Below, in pieces: positions 44,273 to 53,086 of a DNA stretch of 64,000 bases. The position numbers and the translations under genes were made by a program. Numbering within the stretch: the first letter of the stretch is position 1; each line of letters starts with the position of its first letter. Below the pieces are notes generated by a model. That model made no database searches. It saw only the letters and a list, made by a program, of their open reading frames with translations, and had not been told where the DNA came from. Source of the stretch: Flavobacterium segetis (GTDB lineage: Bacteria; Bacteroidota; Bacteroidia; Flavobacteriales; Flavobacteriaceae); assembly GCF_900129575.1 (NCBI RefSeq), contig NZ_FQWE01000001.1:124001-188000 (forward strand), read 5' to 3'.

Positions 44273-44300
44273 TTGCTATAGGTTAAAAATCCTATCTTTG
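44273..44300 (+). promoter_or_regulatory. Promoter of dapD
   Basis: TTG (44273-44275), 17 bases, TATCTTTG (44293-44300), ending 17 bases before the ATG at 44318. This is the best full TTG/TAnnTTTG match in the window. Confidence 0.75.
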
Positions 44301-44317
44301 TCAAAAATCTATCTAAA

Positions 44318-45157
44318 ATGAATCCATTACAAACTATTATAGAACAAGCCTGGGAAAACAGAGCTTTGTTACAAGAAGAAACGACTACAAAAGCTATTAG
44401 GGAAGTTATTGAATTATTAGATTCTGGGAAATTACGTGTAGCCGAACCGGTTGGCGATACTTCGACTTCGCTCAGTACAAGTTCTTGGCAAGTAAACGAA
44501 TGGGTAAAAAAAGCTGTTGTGATGTACTTCCCTATTCAAAAAATGGAAACATGGGAATCTGGAATTTTTGAATATCACGATAAAATGTTATTAAAAAGAG
44601 GCTTTGCAGAAAAAGGAATTCGTGTTGTTCCGAATGCAGTGGCGCGTTATGGAGCATACATTTCTAGCGGCGTTATTTTAATGCCTAGTTACGTCAATAT
44701 TGGTGCTTATGTTGACGAGGGAACGATGGTAGACACTTGGGCAACAGTAGGAAGTTGTGCTCAAATAGGAAAGAATGTACATTTAAGTGGTGGTGTAGGA
44801 ATTGGCGGTGTTCTAGAACCATTGCAAGCTTCACCAGTTATTATTGAAGATGGTGCATTCATAGGTTCTCGTTGTATTGTTGTTGAAGGAGTTCATGTGG
44901 GTAAAGAAGCTGTTCTAGGCGCTAACGTGTGCTTGACTGCTTCTACAAAAATCATTGATGTTACCGGAGACGAACCAGTAGAAATGAAAGGTTTTGTTCC
45001 AGCTCGTTCTGTTGTGATTCCAGGAAGCTATACTAAAAAGTTTGCTGCTGGAGAATTCCAAGTTCCATGTGCTCTAATTATTGGAACACGTAAACCATCT
45101 ACTGATTTGAAGACTTCTTTGAATAATGCGTTGAGAGAATATGACGTAGCGGTATAA
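44318..45157 (+). CDS. dapD: Tetrahydrodipicolinate N-succinyltransferase with an extra loop
   Basis: DapD succinylates tetrahydrodipicolinate in the lysine/diaminopimelate pathway. The 279-residue protein has an N-terminal helical domain, then left-handed beta-helix hexapeptide repeats (GAYVDEGTMVDTWATVGSCA, QIGKNVHLSGGVGIGGVL, and so on) and ends ALREYDVAV. It is about eight residues longer than the ~271 I recall for Flavobacterium DapD. The excess is TSTSLSTS at residues 48-55, inserted where relatives read GDKWQVNEW, encoded by 44459-44485. The DNA there contains CTTCGACTTCGCTCAG, a word familiar from dispersed palindromic repeats. The rest of the protein is intact, so the enzyme is probably active. 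Confidence 0.94.
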   Translation: MNPLQTIIEQAWENRALLQEETTTKAIREVIELLDSGKLRVAEPVGDTSTSLSTSSWQVNEWVKKAVVMYFPIQKMETWESGIFEYHDKMLLKRGFAEKGIRVVPNAVARYGAYISSGVILMPSYVNIGAYVDEGTMVDTWATVGSCAQIGKNVHLSGGVGIGGVLEPLQASPVIIEDGAFIGSRCIVVEGVHVGKEAVLGANVCLTASTKIIDVTGDEPVEMKGFVPARSVVIPGSYTKKFAAGEFQVPCALIIGTRKPSTDLKTSLNNALREYDVAV

Positions 45158-45177
45158 TTGAATGTTTTTTATCCTAT

Positions 45178-45224
45178 AATTCCAAATTCTAATTGTTAAG
45201 TCGATTTTTATTTGGAATTTTTAT
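45178..45224 (+). terminator. Weak terminator after dapD
   Basis: AATTCCAAAT (45178-45187) pairs with ATTTGGAATT (45210-45219) across a 22-base loop, followed by TTTTA. Confidence 0.5.
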
Positions 45225-45288
45225 TTACATTATTCCGTAAAAATTGTTTTTTTGTTTCAATTTGTAAAGTCAATAAAAAAAAGTTTAA

Positions 45289-46347
45289 ATGAAAATACTT
45301 GTGATTCAACAGAAGATGATAGGCGATGTATTAACTAGTAGTATAATCTGTTCTAATATTAAAATAATATATCCCAATTGTCAAGTAGATTATTTAGTTT
45401 ATCCTTTTACGCTTCCGGTTTTAGAAAACAACCCTGATATTGATAATATTATTTTATTTGAAGAAAAATACCGTAAGAGTAAACTAGCTTTTTTAAAGTT
45501 TTTATTGCATTTACGAAAACAGAAATACAATATTGTAATTGACGCTTATGGTAAACTCGAGAGTAATTTAGTTGTCGCTTTTAGCGCTGCTAAAATTCGA
45601 ATTGGGTTTTACAAATCGTATACAAGTTTTATTTATACTGACACGGTGAAAGAAATCTCTAACCCAATTACTAATGCTGGAACTGCAATTGAAAACCGAC
45701 TTAATTTACTATCTAACTTAAGAAATAGTATTGAACTTATCAATAAACCAAAAATCTTTTTAACCGACCAAGAAATTGAAAATGGTAAGGCTATCCTTAA
45801 AAAGAACAATGTCGATTTTTCAAAAAAAATATACATGATCAGTGTTTTAGGTAGCGGCGAAAACAAAACTTATCCTTTTGATTACATGGCGACTTTATTA
45901 GATGAAATTGTAAGAGAAACTCAGTCCATTTTACTATTTAATTACATGCCAAATCAAGAAAAAGAAGCTAGAAAGATTTTTAATTTATGTTCAACTGAAA
46001 CAAAAGCTGCTATAAACCTAAATGTGGTGCCTACTGATATTAGATCCTTTTTATCTATTTTATATCACTGTGATGGACTAATAGGTAATGAAGGTGGTGC
46101 AATTAATATGGCAAAGGCGATTATTAAACCTACCTTTACAATATTTTCAACTTGGATTATTAAAGAAGCATGGAATTCATTCGAAAATGAAACTTCCAAT
46201 ATTTCGGTTCATTTAAAAGACTTTAAACCAGAGTTATACGGAGATAAATCACCCAAGGAAATGAAAAATAACGCTGAAAACTTATACAAATCTTTTCTAC
46301 CTCAACTTATTTTACCAAAATTGAAAGTATTTTTAAAGAAAAATTAA
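45289..46347 (+). CDS. Family 9 glycosyltransferase (heptosyltransferase-like)
   Basis: The 352-residue protein starts MKILVIQQKMIGDVLTSSII, the usual opening of GT9 heptosyltransferases, with the sugar nucleotide domain motif GLIGNEGGAINMAKAI (the D/GxG-H-x-A site variant) near residue 265. Such enzymes add heptose to the lipopolysaccharide inner core in the cytoplasm. The typical HxxAA-like motif reads GGAINMAKA. It begins a cluster of glycan genes of mixed orientation, and its stop is six bases from the convergent GT2 gene. Confidence 0.85.
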   Translation: MKILVIQQKMIGDVLTSSIICSNIKIIYPNCQVDYLVYPFTLPVLENNPDIDNIILFEEKYRKSKLAFLKFLLHLRKQKYNIVIDAYGKLESNLVVAFSAAKIRIGFYKSYTSFIYTDTVKEISNPITNAGTAIENRLNLLSNLRNSIELINKPKIFLTDQEIENGKAILKKNNVDFSKKIYMISVLGSGENKTYPFDYMATLLDEIVRETQSILLFNYMPNQEKEARKIFNLCSTETKAAINLNVVPTDIRSFLSILYHCDGLIGNEGGAINMAKAIIKPTFTIFSTWIIKEAWNSFENETSNISVHLKDFKPELYGDKSPKEMKNNAENLYKSFLPQLILPKLKVFLKKN

Positions 46348-46353
46348 AGTTTC

Positions 46354-47169
46354 TTAAAGACTTGAATCAATCCCTCTATCCGTTATAATTATTTTATTCT
46401 CCCTGGTAGACTTTCTAATTGCTTTATTTTTTGCCAATGCTTGCTCATTGACATAACCGCGACTATGATCTAAATGTATACATATCGCGCTATAACGAAT
46501 TTGTTTTGACTTCAGTCCCATATTGATTAATCGCTCTCCTAACTCTCTATCTTCGCCTCCGTATTGCATTTCTTGATTGAAACCATTTATAGCAATCAAA
46601 TCACTTTTCCATCCGGACGAATTATGGCCATTCCAGCTTGCGTTTGTTGGCGTTAAAGCATTTAAAATTTTAGCTCTGATTGGAGAAGCAGTTAACTTTA
46701 AATTTTTAACTGATTTATTTAAACCTTGTTTTATCAGCCATTCCTTGTCAAAGCAAGATTGTGAAATAATATCATGCTTAGTAATTAAATTTGAAACAGA
46801 CATGGGTAATTTAAAATACCCGCCTGATAGAAAAAAGCCTTTTTGCATAAATTGGAGGTGAATGGCAACGAAATCGTTTCTCGGAATACAATCTCCATCA
46901 GTAAAAATTAGGTATTCAGAGTTCGATTTTATGATCGCTTTATTTAAAATTTGCGTTTTTTGAAAACCTTTATCTTCATGCCATACATGAACTATAGGAA
47001 TAGAAAAATTAGTCCTCATACTATCAATTAGCTTTTTAGTATTAGGGCCTGAACCATCATCAGCAATAATAATTTCAAAATCACTTTCTATTTGAATACT
47101 AAATCCAATAAGGACTTTTTCGAGCCACTCTTCAGCATTATAAGTACTAATTATTACAGATGCTTTCAT
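46354..47169 (-). CDS. Family 2 glycosyltransferase
   Basis: The 271-residue protein has a GT-A fold: MKASVIISTYNAEEWLEKVL (nucleotide-binding strand), IIIADDGSGPNTKKLI, then YLIFTDGDCIPRNDF with the DxD-type metal motif (DGD). A C-terminal galactosyltransferase-like segment, NGFNQEMQYGGEDRELGERL, includes the catalytic ED. It would add a sugar to a lipopolysaccharide or surface glycan. The kinase gene on the same strand lies upstream by 74 bases. Confidence 0.87.
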   Translation of the reverse strand: MKASVIISTYNAEEWLEKVLIGFSIQIESDFEIIIADDGSGPNTKKLIDSMRTNFSIPIVHVWHEDKGFQKTQILNKAIIKSNSEYLIFTDGDCIPRNDFVAIHLQFMQKGFFLSGGYFKLPMSVSNLITKHDIISQSCFDKEWLIKQGLNKSVKNLKLTASPIRAKILNALTPTNASWNGHNSSGWKSDLIAINGFNQEMQYGGEDRELGERLINMGLKSKQIRYSAICIHLDHSRGYVNEQALAKNKAIRKSTRENKIIITDRGIDSSL

Positions 47170-47243
47170 AAAAGTTTATTGATGACGAATTATTAAGGTT
47201 TTAGGAAATATTAAGATTGAAATTATCATGAAGGAATTAGAAT

Positions 47244-48008
47244 TTATTTCCAAAAAAGCAATTTCTTTTTTCTCGCTATCTTTCGTTGGAATTTTTCTTG
47301 AAAATCATTTGTAAAAAACCACATTTTTTCAAAAATCTCATCTTCACTTTTAGATCCAAATAATTTTGAATATTCATTACTCATGATGGAAATCATTTCT
47401 TTCTTTGGCGTAAGCCTACTAAAATTTTTCATTCGCCTATTAAAATCCATGCTATCGTGAAAATTCATTCTATTCAAATCAACTAAAAAAAAATCGTATT
47501 GATTGTCGAAAACTTTTTTTATGAGTGTATTTCCAGGCGAATGATCTAAAAACTCAATTCCTTTTTGATGTAAATCGAATGTGAATTGAGCAAATTGTCT
47601 GAGAATATTCTCGTGATCAGGAAAATCAGGAATTTGCACTAGTTCTCTAAAAGTTAAATCGCTTTCAAGGTGTTCGCTAATATAATAACTCTCTTTGATC
47701 CCAAATACTGTAAAATCTTCTGCATGAGCTACAGGTTGAGGAGTTCCAATACCTTTATTTAATAAATTATTAGCGTACTCGAAAGATCTTCGTGCTTTGG
47801 ATTTTCGAAAATATTTATATGCTACTTGATTAATAACATTTGGAATTTTAAAAGATTTAACATTTATGGTTTTTTCATCTAATTCGAACAATTTTATCTT
47901 ATTACGTTGTCCATCGCCAAAAAGAAAACCACTTGTACTAAAATTTGCAATGATCTTTAATATTGCATCTTTTTTTTCTTTGAAATTAGAATTGACTGTT
48001 ATTAACAT
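47244..48008 (-). CDS. Lipopolysaccharide core kinase-like protein (Kdo/WaaP type)
   Basis: The 254-residue protein resembles Kdo kinase/WaaP family proteins. It shows an N-terminal lobe with QVAYKYFRKSKARRSFEYA (Lys region), the catalytic loop IEFLDHSPGNTLIKK, in which HSPGN replaces HxDxxxxN, and YDFFLVDLNRM for the metal-binding Asp. Such kinases phosphorylate sugars of the lipopolysaccharide inner core on the cytoplasmic face. It sits in a cluster with a heptosyltransferase-like gene, which supports that role. A TATTTTTG promoter box precedes it. Confidence 0.8.
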   Translation of the reverse strand: MLITVNSNFKEKKDAILKIIANFSTSGFLFGDGQRNKIKLFELDEKTINVKSFKIPNVINQVAYKYFRKSKARRSFEYANNLLNKGIGTPQPVAHAEDFTVFGIKESYYISEHLESDLTFRELVQIPDFPDHENILRQFAQFTFDLHQKGIEFLDHSPGNTLIKKVFDNQYDFFLVDLNRMNFHDSMDFNRRMKNFSRLTPKKEMISIMSNEYSKLFGSKSEDEIFEKMWFFTNDFQEKFQRKIARKKKLLFWK

Positions 48009-48034
48009 GAATAATCTACTGAATCGTTAGGTTA

Positions 48035-48042
48035 CAAAAATA
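48035..48042 (-). promoter_or_regulatory. -7 element of the kinase/GT2 transcription unit
   Basis: Minus-strand TATTTTTG (plus-strand CAAAAATA) ends 26 bases before the ATG at 48008. The remaining 200 bases to the divergent gene at 48243 show nothing else I can name. Confidence 0.5.
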
Positions 48043-48242
48043 GCGAATTGATTTCTGAGTGTCTTTAAAAACGTCTTTTAATTGCAGTTTTTTTAAAATA
48101 TTTTCTAATTTCTAAATGATAAAAATAAATAATTAATGATTAAACCTTCTTACTAATTTAAAGTCTACTTAATAAATGAGCATTTTCACATACATAAACT
48201 CAACAAATCAAAACTCTAGATAATAGAATCAAACTACTAAAT

Positions 48243-49313
48243 ATGAGTAAAACTGTATTTTTAGAAACACACAACCTTAAAAACAAATCAACTGGATTTG
48301 GTACTTTTAATTATGAGTTAATTAAAGGTTTTTCTCAAATAGAATTAGATAATTTAGCGCTATGTTTAAACTATAGTCGTCCAAAAGAACTCGCTGCAGA
48401 ATTTGGAAGTAAGTTTATGTATAATAGATATACTGATTTGTCTCGATTACCACTTCTTCGAACTCGAAAACATTATGACTTGTGGCATTCCATGAATCAG
48501 AACTCTAAAATAGAACCATATCGCAGTAATAAATATGTATTAACTGTTCATGATGTGAATTTTGTGGAAGAGGTCTCTACTAACATGGATGACAAAGTCA
48601 ATAAACTTTTTCTTAAAAAATTAGAAAGAGCCACTGCGATAACATACATTTCGGAATACGCTAAAAAACAAACACATAACTATTTCAACATTCCTAATAT
48701 TCCAGAATATGTAATTTTGAATGGAAATCCTATATCTACAATCTTAGATGTAACATCTTTTATTTCACCATTCCCAACTGAAAGGCCATTTCTTTACTCA
48801 ATAAGTAATTTTTTAGAAAGAAAAAATTTTCTATCTGTCGTCAAAATGATGCTCTACCTTAAACAGTATAATTTAATTCTTTCAGGAAACAACAATACTA
48901 GATATGGCAAAGAGATTGAAAAATTTATTATTGATAATAAATTAGAACACCGTGTTTTTCTAACTGGTAAAATAAATGAAGTTGCAAAGCAATACTATTT
49001 ATCAAAATGTCATGCTTTTGTATTTCCATCGCTGCGTGAAGGCTTTGGACTTCCTCCTATTGAAGCGATGCAGTTTGGAAAGCCACTATTTTTAGCTAAT
49101 AGAACTTCTCTCCCTGAAATTGGCGGAGACCAGTCATACTACTGGGATAATTTTGATCCTGAGGATATGAAAAATGTATTTGAAAATGGTATAAATCACT
49201 TTTTTAATAATAAAGAAAATATAGAAAAATCACTAAAAGCAAGAGCAGCTAGTTTCGATTGGAAGATAGCAGCAAATGAATATTTAAAAGTTTACAAAGA
49301 GCAACTTAAGTAA
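48243..49313 (+). CDS. Family 4 glycosyltransferase
   Basis: The 356-residue GT-B protein has the C-terminal donor-binding pattern KCHAFVFPSLREGFGLPPIE (E-x7-E motif), preceded by LSGNNNTRYGKEIEKFII and RVFLTGKINEVAKQYYLSKC. The N-terminal acceptor domain carries YDLWHSMNQNSKIEPYRS. It transfers a sugar from a nucleotide donor to a glycan or lipid acceptor; specificity is unknown. It is divergent from the kinase gene and convergent with the deacetylase gene. Confidence 0.88.
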   Translation: MSKTVFLETHNLKNKSTGFGTFNYELIKGFSQIELDNLALCLNYSRPKELAAEFGSKFMYNRYTDLSRLPLLRTRKHYDLWHSMNQNSKIEPYRSNKYVLTVHDVNFVEEVSTNMDDKVNKLFLKKLERATAITYISEYAKKQTHNYFNIPNIPEYVILNGNPISTILDVTSFISPFPTERPFLYSISNFLERKNFLSVVKMMLYLKQYNLILSGNNNTRYGKEIEKFIIDNKLEHRVFLTGKINEVAKQYYLSKCHAFVFPSLREGFGLPPIEAMQFGKPLFLANRTSLPEIGGDQSYYWDNFDPEDMKNVFENGINHFFNNKENIEKSLKARAASFDWKIAANEYLKVYKEQLK

Positions 49314-49458
49314 TTAGAAGGAAATAATTTCATTGTTTTAATCATATAAGTTTTAAACTTTACCTATTTTTTGTAAAACTAATGTCTTATGAGTGATTAA
49401 GTTGAGACAAATAAATGCTGTATAAATTGTTCCTATGACTTAAATAAAACATTCAAAC

Positions 49459-50280
49459 TTAAAAGATTTTTTTACGTCCTAGAATGACTTTCTTCTTGAA
49501 ATCCATTATTGAATCTTTCCCTCTAATATCAATTCTTTGAATTAAATAATTGTTCTTGAATGGAAATATATTGATTCTGTTTCCTATTCTTAAGGCATAT
49601 TTTATTCCATACTTCTCTAAAACTTGAAAGAATTTATCTTGTCTAATTCCCTTTTTTCTATGGTAACCTCCGTAAGTATAGGCTAATGCAGGGAAAATAC
49701 TTAACTGTTCCTTTTTGATTACTTCTTGACAAAGTTGTAAATCCTTTTCAATTTCTTCCAATGAGAAAGAGGCATAATTATCATGTTTGAACGTGTGATA
49801 TCCAAGTTCGATGCGCGAACCTATCGCATTTAATTGTTGCTTGTTCATCATCATCATATTTTCACTAACGAATTTTCCGCCCCAATCTGCTTGTTGACCT
49901 ATCCTACCTAGTACAACAAAACAAACTGCTTTAAAATTATATTTCACCAGCAAAGGGTACAGTTCAGTGTGGTTATCTGCAAAACCATCATCAAATGTAA
50001 GCACTACTGATTTAGGTGGTAAAGGAAGTTTTTTAACTTTAAACTCATCCACTTCTGAAAGCCAAAGTGTAGTGTAGTTATTTGCTTTTAAATATTCAAA
50101 TTGCTCTATTATTCGCTCTTTACTAATGGTAATTTGATCTTCAAAGCCATTCACTGAAATAGAATGATATTCTAAAATTCGCAACTTGTTGGAAGGTTCA
50201 AAAAGCAGTTTGAACTGAAAATTTAAAAAAACAAAAAACGCTATTAATAGCAGAACAAAAGTTGATAAAAAGTAAATCAT
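49459..50280 (-). CDS. Polysaccharide deacetylase (NodB-like) with N-terminal membrane anchor
   Basis: The 273-residue protein has an N-terminal membrane segment (about residues 3-25) and a NodB homology domain: VVLTFDDGFADNHTELYPLL (TFDDG, catalytic Asp) and ELGYHTFKHDNYAS (H-x3-H zinc ligands in HTFKH). It would remove acetyl groups from N-acetylated sugars in a surface polysaccharide, facing the periplasm. It is 29 bases downstream of a GT4 gene on the same strand and probably shares its transcript. Confidence 0.88.
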   Translation of the reverse strand: MIYFLSTFVLLLIAFFVFLNFQFKLLFEPSNKLRILEYHSISVNGFEDQITISKERIIEQFEYLKANNYTTLWLSEVDEFKVKKLPLPPKSVVLTFDDGFADNHTELYPLLVKYNFKAVCFVVLGRIGQQADWGGKFVSENMMMMNKQQLNAIGSRIELGYHTFKHDNYASFSLEEIEKDLQLCQEVIKKEQLSIFPALAYTYGGYHRKKGIRQDKFFQVLEKYGIKYALRIGNRINIFPFKNNYLIQRIDIRGKDSIMDFKKKVILGRKKIF

Positions 50281-50309
50281 AATTTATTTGTGGTACTAAT
50301 AAGTAAATA

Positions 50310-51413
50310 CTACTTAACTAAAACTTCATTTAAAACAGTTAGTATTTTTTTGCCAATAATCTCACGTGTTGAAGTTGTCATTAAAAAGTTAGAGCCTGCT
50401 ATTGTAAATTTTTCCTGCATTGCACTATTATAAATCAACTTTTCTACTTTATTTGCAAAATCTTCTGCATTACCAGCTTCTGCAAGGAGACCAGTTTCGT
50501 TATCAATTAAAATAGTTGGGATTCCGCCTGCTCTTGCCGCAACAACAGGAACATTGCAAGCATAACTTTCAAGAATTACACCGCCAGTAGCTTCATTACT
50601 AGAGGTAAATAAAAACAAATCAAATTCTGGGAGACATTTATTAATATCATTTCTAAATCCTGCAAAAATAATTTCATTCTCTAAGCCTTTAGATTTTGCA
50701 TATTCTTTCATTTCATTTTCTAATGGGCCGTCACCTATTAGCACATACTTTGCTTTTAGACCTCTTTTATGAAGTTCTGCCGCTGTATTTATCCAGGTGT
50801 AATGATCTTTAACTTTGCAAAAAGCTGAAACATTACCAATGATTTTATAGTCCAAAGGGATATTAAATTCTTGATGAAGAAAACTAACCTTCTTTTTGTA
50901 CATAAAATTAGCGGTGTCAACTACACTTCCTACCACGGTCAATTTACTATGGTTATTAATAGAATATTTAAGGATTTCGAGCACTGGATCAGAAATACAA
51001 ATAATTTTTTTTATTCCTTCGTAGTTGTATTTATATTTTCTTAAAAAATTAGTACCAATATTTTTGATTAACGTTCTAAACAACACTAATGGAATTTGCA
51101 AACCAAAAAACAACGCTGATAAGACTGCTAACGTATGTGATTTACTATTATGAAGGAGCATAATATTTGCATTAAAATGCATTGTCAAGTTTTGAAGCTT
51201 TTTTGCAAAATTTAAATCATATTCTGATTTGTAGCTAAAACCATGAACATTCAAATTTTTACAAGTTGCAATGCGGAAAATTTCAGAATCAATAGGACAA
51301 ATGATTAATTGCTCTTCAGCTAAACTATTATCTCTAAAAGACTCGTAAATATCAATAATCATTTGTTCATGACCTCTCCAAACTTTTGAAGCTGTAAAAT
51401 GTATTACTCTCAT
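50310..51413 (-). CDS. Family 4 glycosyltransferase
   Basis: The 367-residue GT-B enzyme has YVLIGDGPLENEMKEYAKSK, ENEIIFAGFRNDINKCLPEF and LFTSSNEATGGVILESYACN, the last including the donor-binding Glu residues, then VPVVAARAGGIPTILID. The N-terminus MRVIHFTASKVWRGHEQMII shows the glycine-rich acceptor loop only in part. The acceptor and donor sugars cannot be determined. It lies between the deacetylase gene and an unrecognised glycan gene, all on the minus strand. Confidence 0.88.
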   Translation of the reverse strand: MRVIHFTASKVWRGHEQMIIDIYESFRDNSLAEEQLIICPIDSEIFRIATCKNLNVHGFSYKSEYDLNFAKKLQNLTMHFNANIMLLHNSKSHTLAVLSALFFGLQIPLVLFRTLIKNIGTNFLRKYKYNYEGIKKIICISDPVLEILKYSINNHSKLTVVGSVVDTANFMYKKKVSFLHQEFNIPLDYKIIGNVSAFCKVKDHYTWINTAAELHKRGLKAKYVLIGDGPLENEMKEYAKSKGLENEIIFAGFRNDINKCLPEFDLFLFTSSNEATGGVILESYACNVPVVAARAGGIPTILIDNETGLLAEAGNAEDFANKVEKLIYNSAMQEKFTIAGSNFLMTTSTREIIGKKILTVLNEVLVK

Positions 51414-51508
51414 CTACGTGTTTTTATCAATTAATTACGAAGTAAAAATACTCTTTTTGTAATTCTACACAACTTAAAAAGTACTTAAAAGCAATATATT
51501 TTTATTCA

Positions 51509-52465
51509 TTATTCTACTTTAAAAATAGTTTTTAACCAACAGGCTAACATGTACTTATGTAATATTCCATCATTAATTGGAACGTATTCTGTTTCAAAAA
51601 ATGAATTAGGAATTTCATAATTACTTTCTGACACAACCCAAATATTGTTTTTATTATAAAAATCGTAGTTGACAATATCAATATTGTTAGTAATTATTTT
51701 CTTTTGGTATCCTAAAGCCTCAAAAATACGAAAGCTCAAGCCCTGCTGATTTTCTCTTTGTACATCTAGTAAAATTTTACTTTCTAAGATGTGCTTTTTA
51801 ACCTCTGAAATTGATAAATAATTTTTAATAAAAGTACATTTACCCTGTGTGCTTTCTAATCCTTTCCTAACCATAAAAAGAAATGTAATATTTCTTCTTT
51901 CTAAATAATTTGCCATTAATTCTAAAAACACAAATCTTTTGTCAAAAGAAGATATATTGAACACTAGCTGCTTCTCTTTACTTTCTTTAACTGTAACATC
52001 GTATATGTAGTTTGTTAAAAAAATGAAATTATACTTCTTTGCATCTTTTTTATCGTAACTAAAAATGGTATCAAAAAAATGTAGCGTTTTTTTCTGATCC
52101 TTATAATTTTCAATACCATCAAATAAATAACAACTCATTTCATTACCATTTTTACGAAGAAAAGTTAAAGCTTCTTTTTCTAGTTTATCTGGACGAATGA
52201 TTAATATTTGATCAAAAACACCTTTACTATTTACTAAGCGGGTAATATAATCCGTTCTATTTTTATCTTTTAAATTTCTTGACGAAATAACTTTTGAGAA
52301 AAGATTTATAAGTCTTTCAAAAATATTTTTATATGAAAAAGCAATTGAATCGATGTCAATATAAGTTAAATCCACACTTTCATTTATCTTTAATTTTTCA
52401 ATAATAAAATCAATGTAACCAAAAGAGTGGGTTGCAATAATTGCGATTTTTTTAATTTTTGTCAT
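51509..52465 (-). CDS. GT-B-like protein of the surface glycan cluster (function unclear)
   Basis: The 318-residue protein, starting at ATG 52465 (MTKIKKIAIIATHSFGYIDF), has a Rossmann-like N-terminus and a later pattern ESKILLDVQRENQQGLSFRI FEALGYQKK, which resembles the end of CgeB/GT-like proteins, where a donor-binding region follows LDVQ. I do not recognise the family with confidence. Its place at the end of a glycan gene cluster suggests a role in making or transferring a sugar. It could equally be a glycan-modifying enzyme with a lost motif. Confidence 0.5.
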   Translation of the reverse strand: MTKIKKIAIIATHSFGYIDFIIEKLKINESVDLTYIDIDSIAFSYKNIFERLINLFSKVISSRNLKDKNRTDYITRLVNSKGVFDQILIIRPDKLEKEALTFLRKNGNEMSCYLFDGIENYKDQKKTLHFFDTIFSYDKKDAKKYNFIFLTNYIYDVTVKESKEKQLVFNISSFDKRFVFLELMANYLERRNITFLFMVRKGLESTQGKCTFIKNYLSISEVKKHILESKILLDVQRENQQGLSFRIFEALGYQKKIITNNIDIVNYDFYNKNNIWVVSESNYEIPNSFFETEYVPINDGILHKYMLACWLKTIFKVE

Positions 52466-52471
52466 AACATT

Positions 52472-52479
52472 TATCTTTG
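52472..52479 (+). promoter_or_regulatory. -7 element before the sua5 fragment
   Basis: TATCTTTG, exact match. It lies 55 bases before the fragment's ATG, so it may once have driven the original gene. Confidence 0.45.
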
Positions 52480-52534
52480 TGAATAAATACACTGCACAAA
52501 AATAGAAAGTTATTTAACAATTCAAGATTTTAAA

Positions 52535-52666
52535 ATGATTAACGACGAAATCCTTAAATCCTACGATATCATCAAAGAAGGTGGCATCATTCTTTATCCA
52601 ACTGATACTGTTTGGAGAATTGGTTGTGATGCTACAAACCTAGAAAAAGTTGCAGAAATTTTTTAA
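52535..52666 (+). pseudogene. Truncated second copy of the 5' end of the threonylcarbamoyl-AMP synthase gene
   Basis: The 43-codon frame encodes INDEILKSYDIIKEGGIILY PTDTVW and GCDATNLEKVAEIF before TAA. It aligns with the start of the intact gene at 53549 over 42 codons at about 83% nucleotide identity by my hand count (105/126). Ten of the 21 differences are silent. It then loses similarity. Glycine in TVWGIG has become arginine. This is gene debris, not a functional product. Confidence 0.85.
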
Positions 52667-52809
52667 CGCTACTAATAAAGTGAAGAAACACAATTCAAAT
52701 CCAGCAACTTTATGTTCCAATAAATTCAATTAATTATCGGTATATTAGCTAAAATAATTAGAATTGAATCTTCTATTTGAAATCAAAAATATATAAAATA
52801 GTTTAGGTT

Positions 52810-53074
52810 ATGGAAATAATTTGGACCAATACAGCGGCTAAAAAGTATGACGAATTACTTGAATATCTTTTAACAAAATTTTCGCATGTAACAATGGTAC
52901 AATTCATGATCGATTCAAAAAAAAAAAAATGAAAACATATCAAAGTTTAACGATATTGGTCAAGTTTATATAAATATCGAATATCGTTATTTACTTCTTT
53001 CCGAGCAAACTTATTTATTTAATAAAACACTTAATAATACAGTTTATATCTCTGAAATATGGGATAATCGCTAG
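52810..53074 (+). pseudogene. Frameshifted RelE/ParE-type toxin
   Basis: From ATG 52810 the first part reads MEIIWTNTAAKKYDELLEYL then reaches a 13-A tract (52917-52929) and stops at TGA. One base less in the tract would join it to ENISKFNDIGQVYINIEYRY and ending in YISEIWDNR, the RelE/ParE C-terminal pattern. There the usual DxRQNP motif is cut by TAG at 53072, where the Q codon is expected. So there is a frameshift and a nonsense change. It resembles the intact toxin at 62281 in its start and end. Confidence 0.75.
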
Positions 53075-53086
53075 AATCCAGTAAAA

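Noticed and set aside
52667..52809. Possible antitoxin gene upstream of the frameshifted toxin
   Set aside because: No open frame of useful length or antitoxin-like pattern remains.
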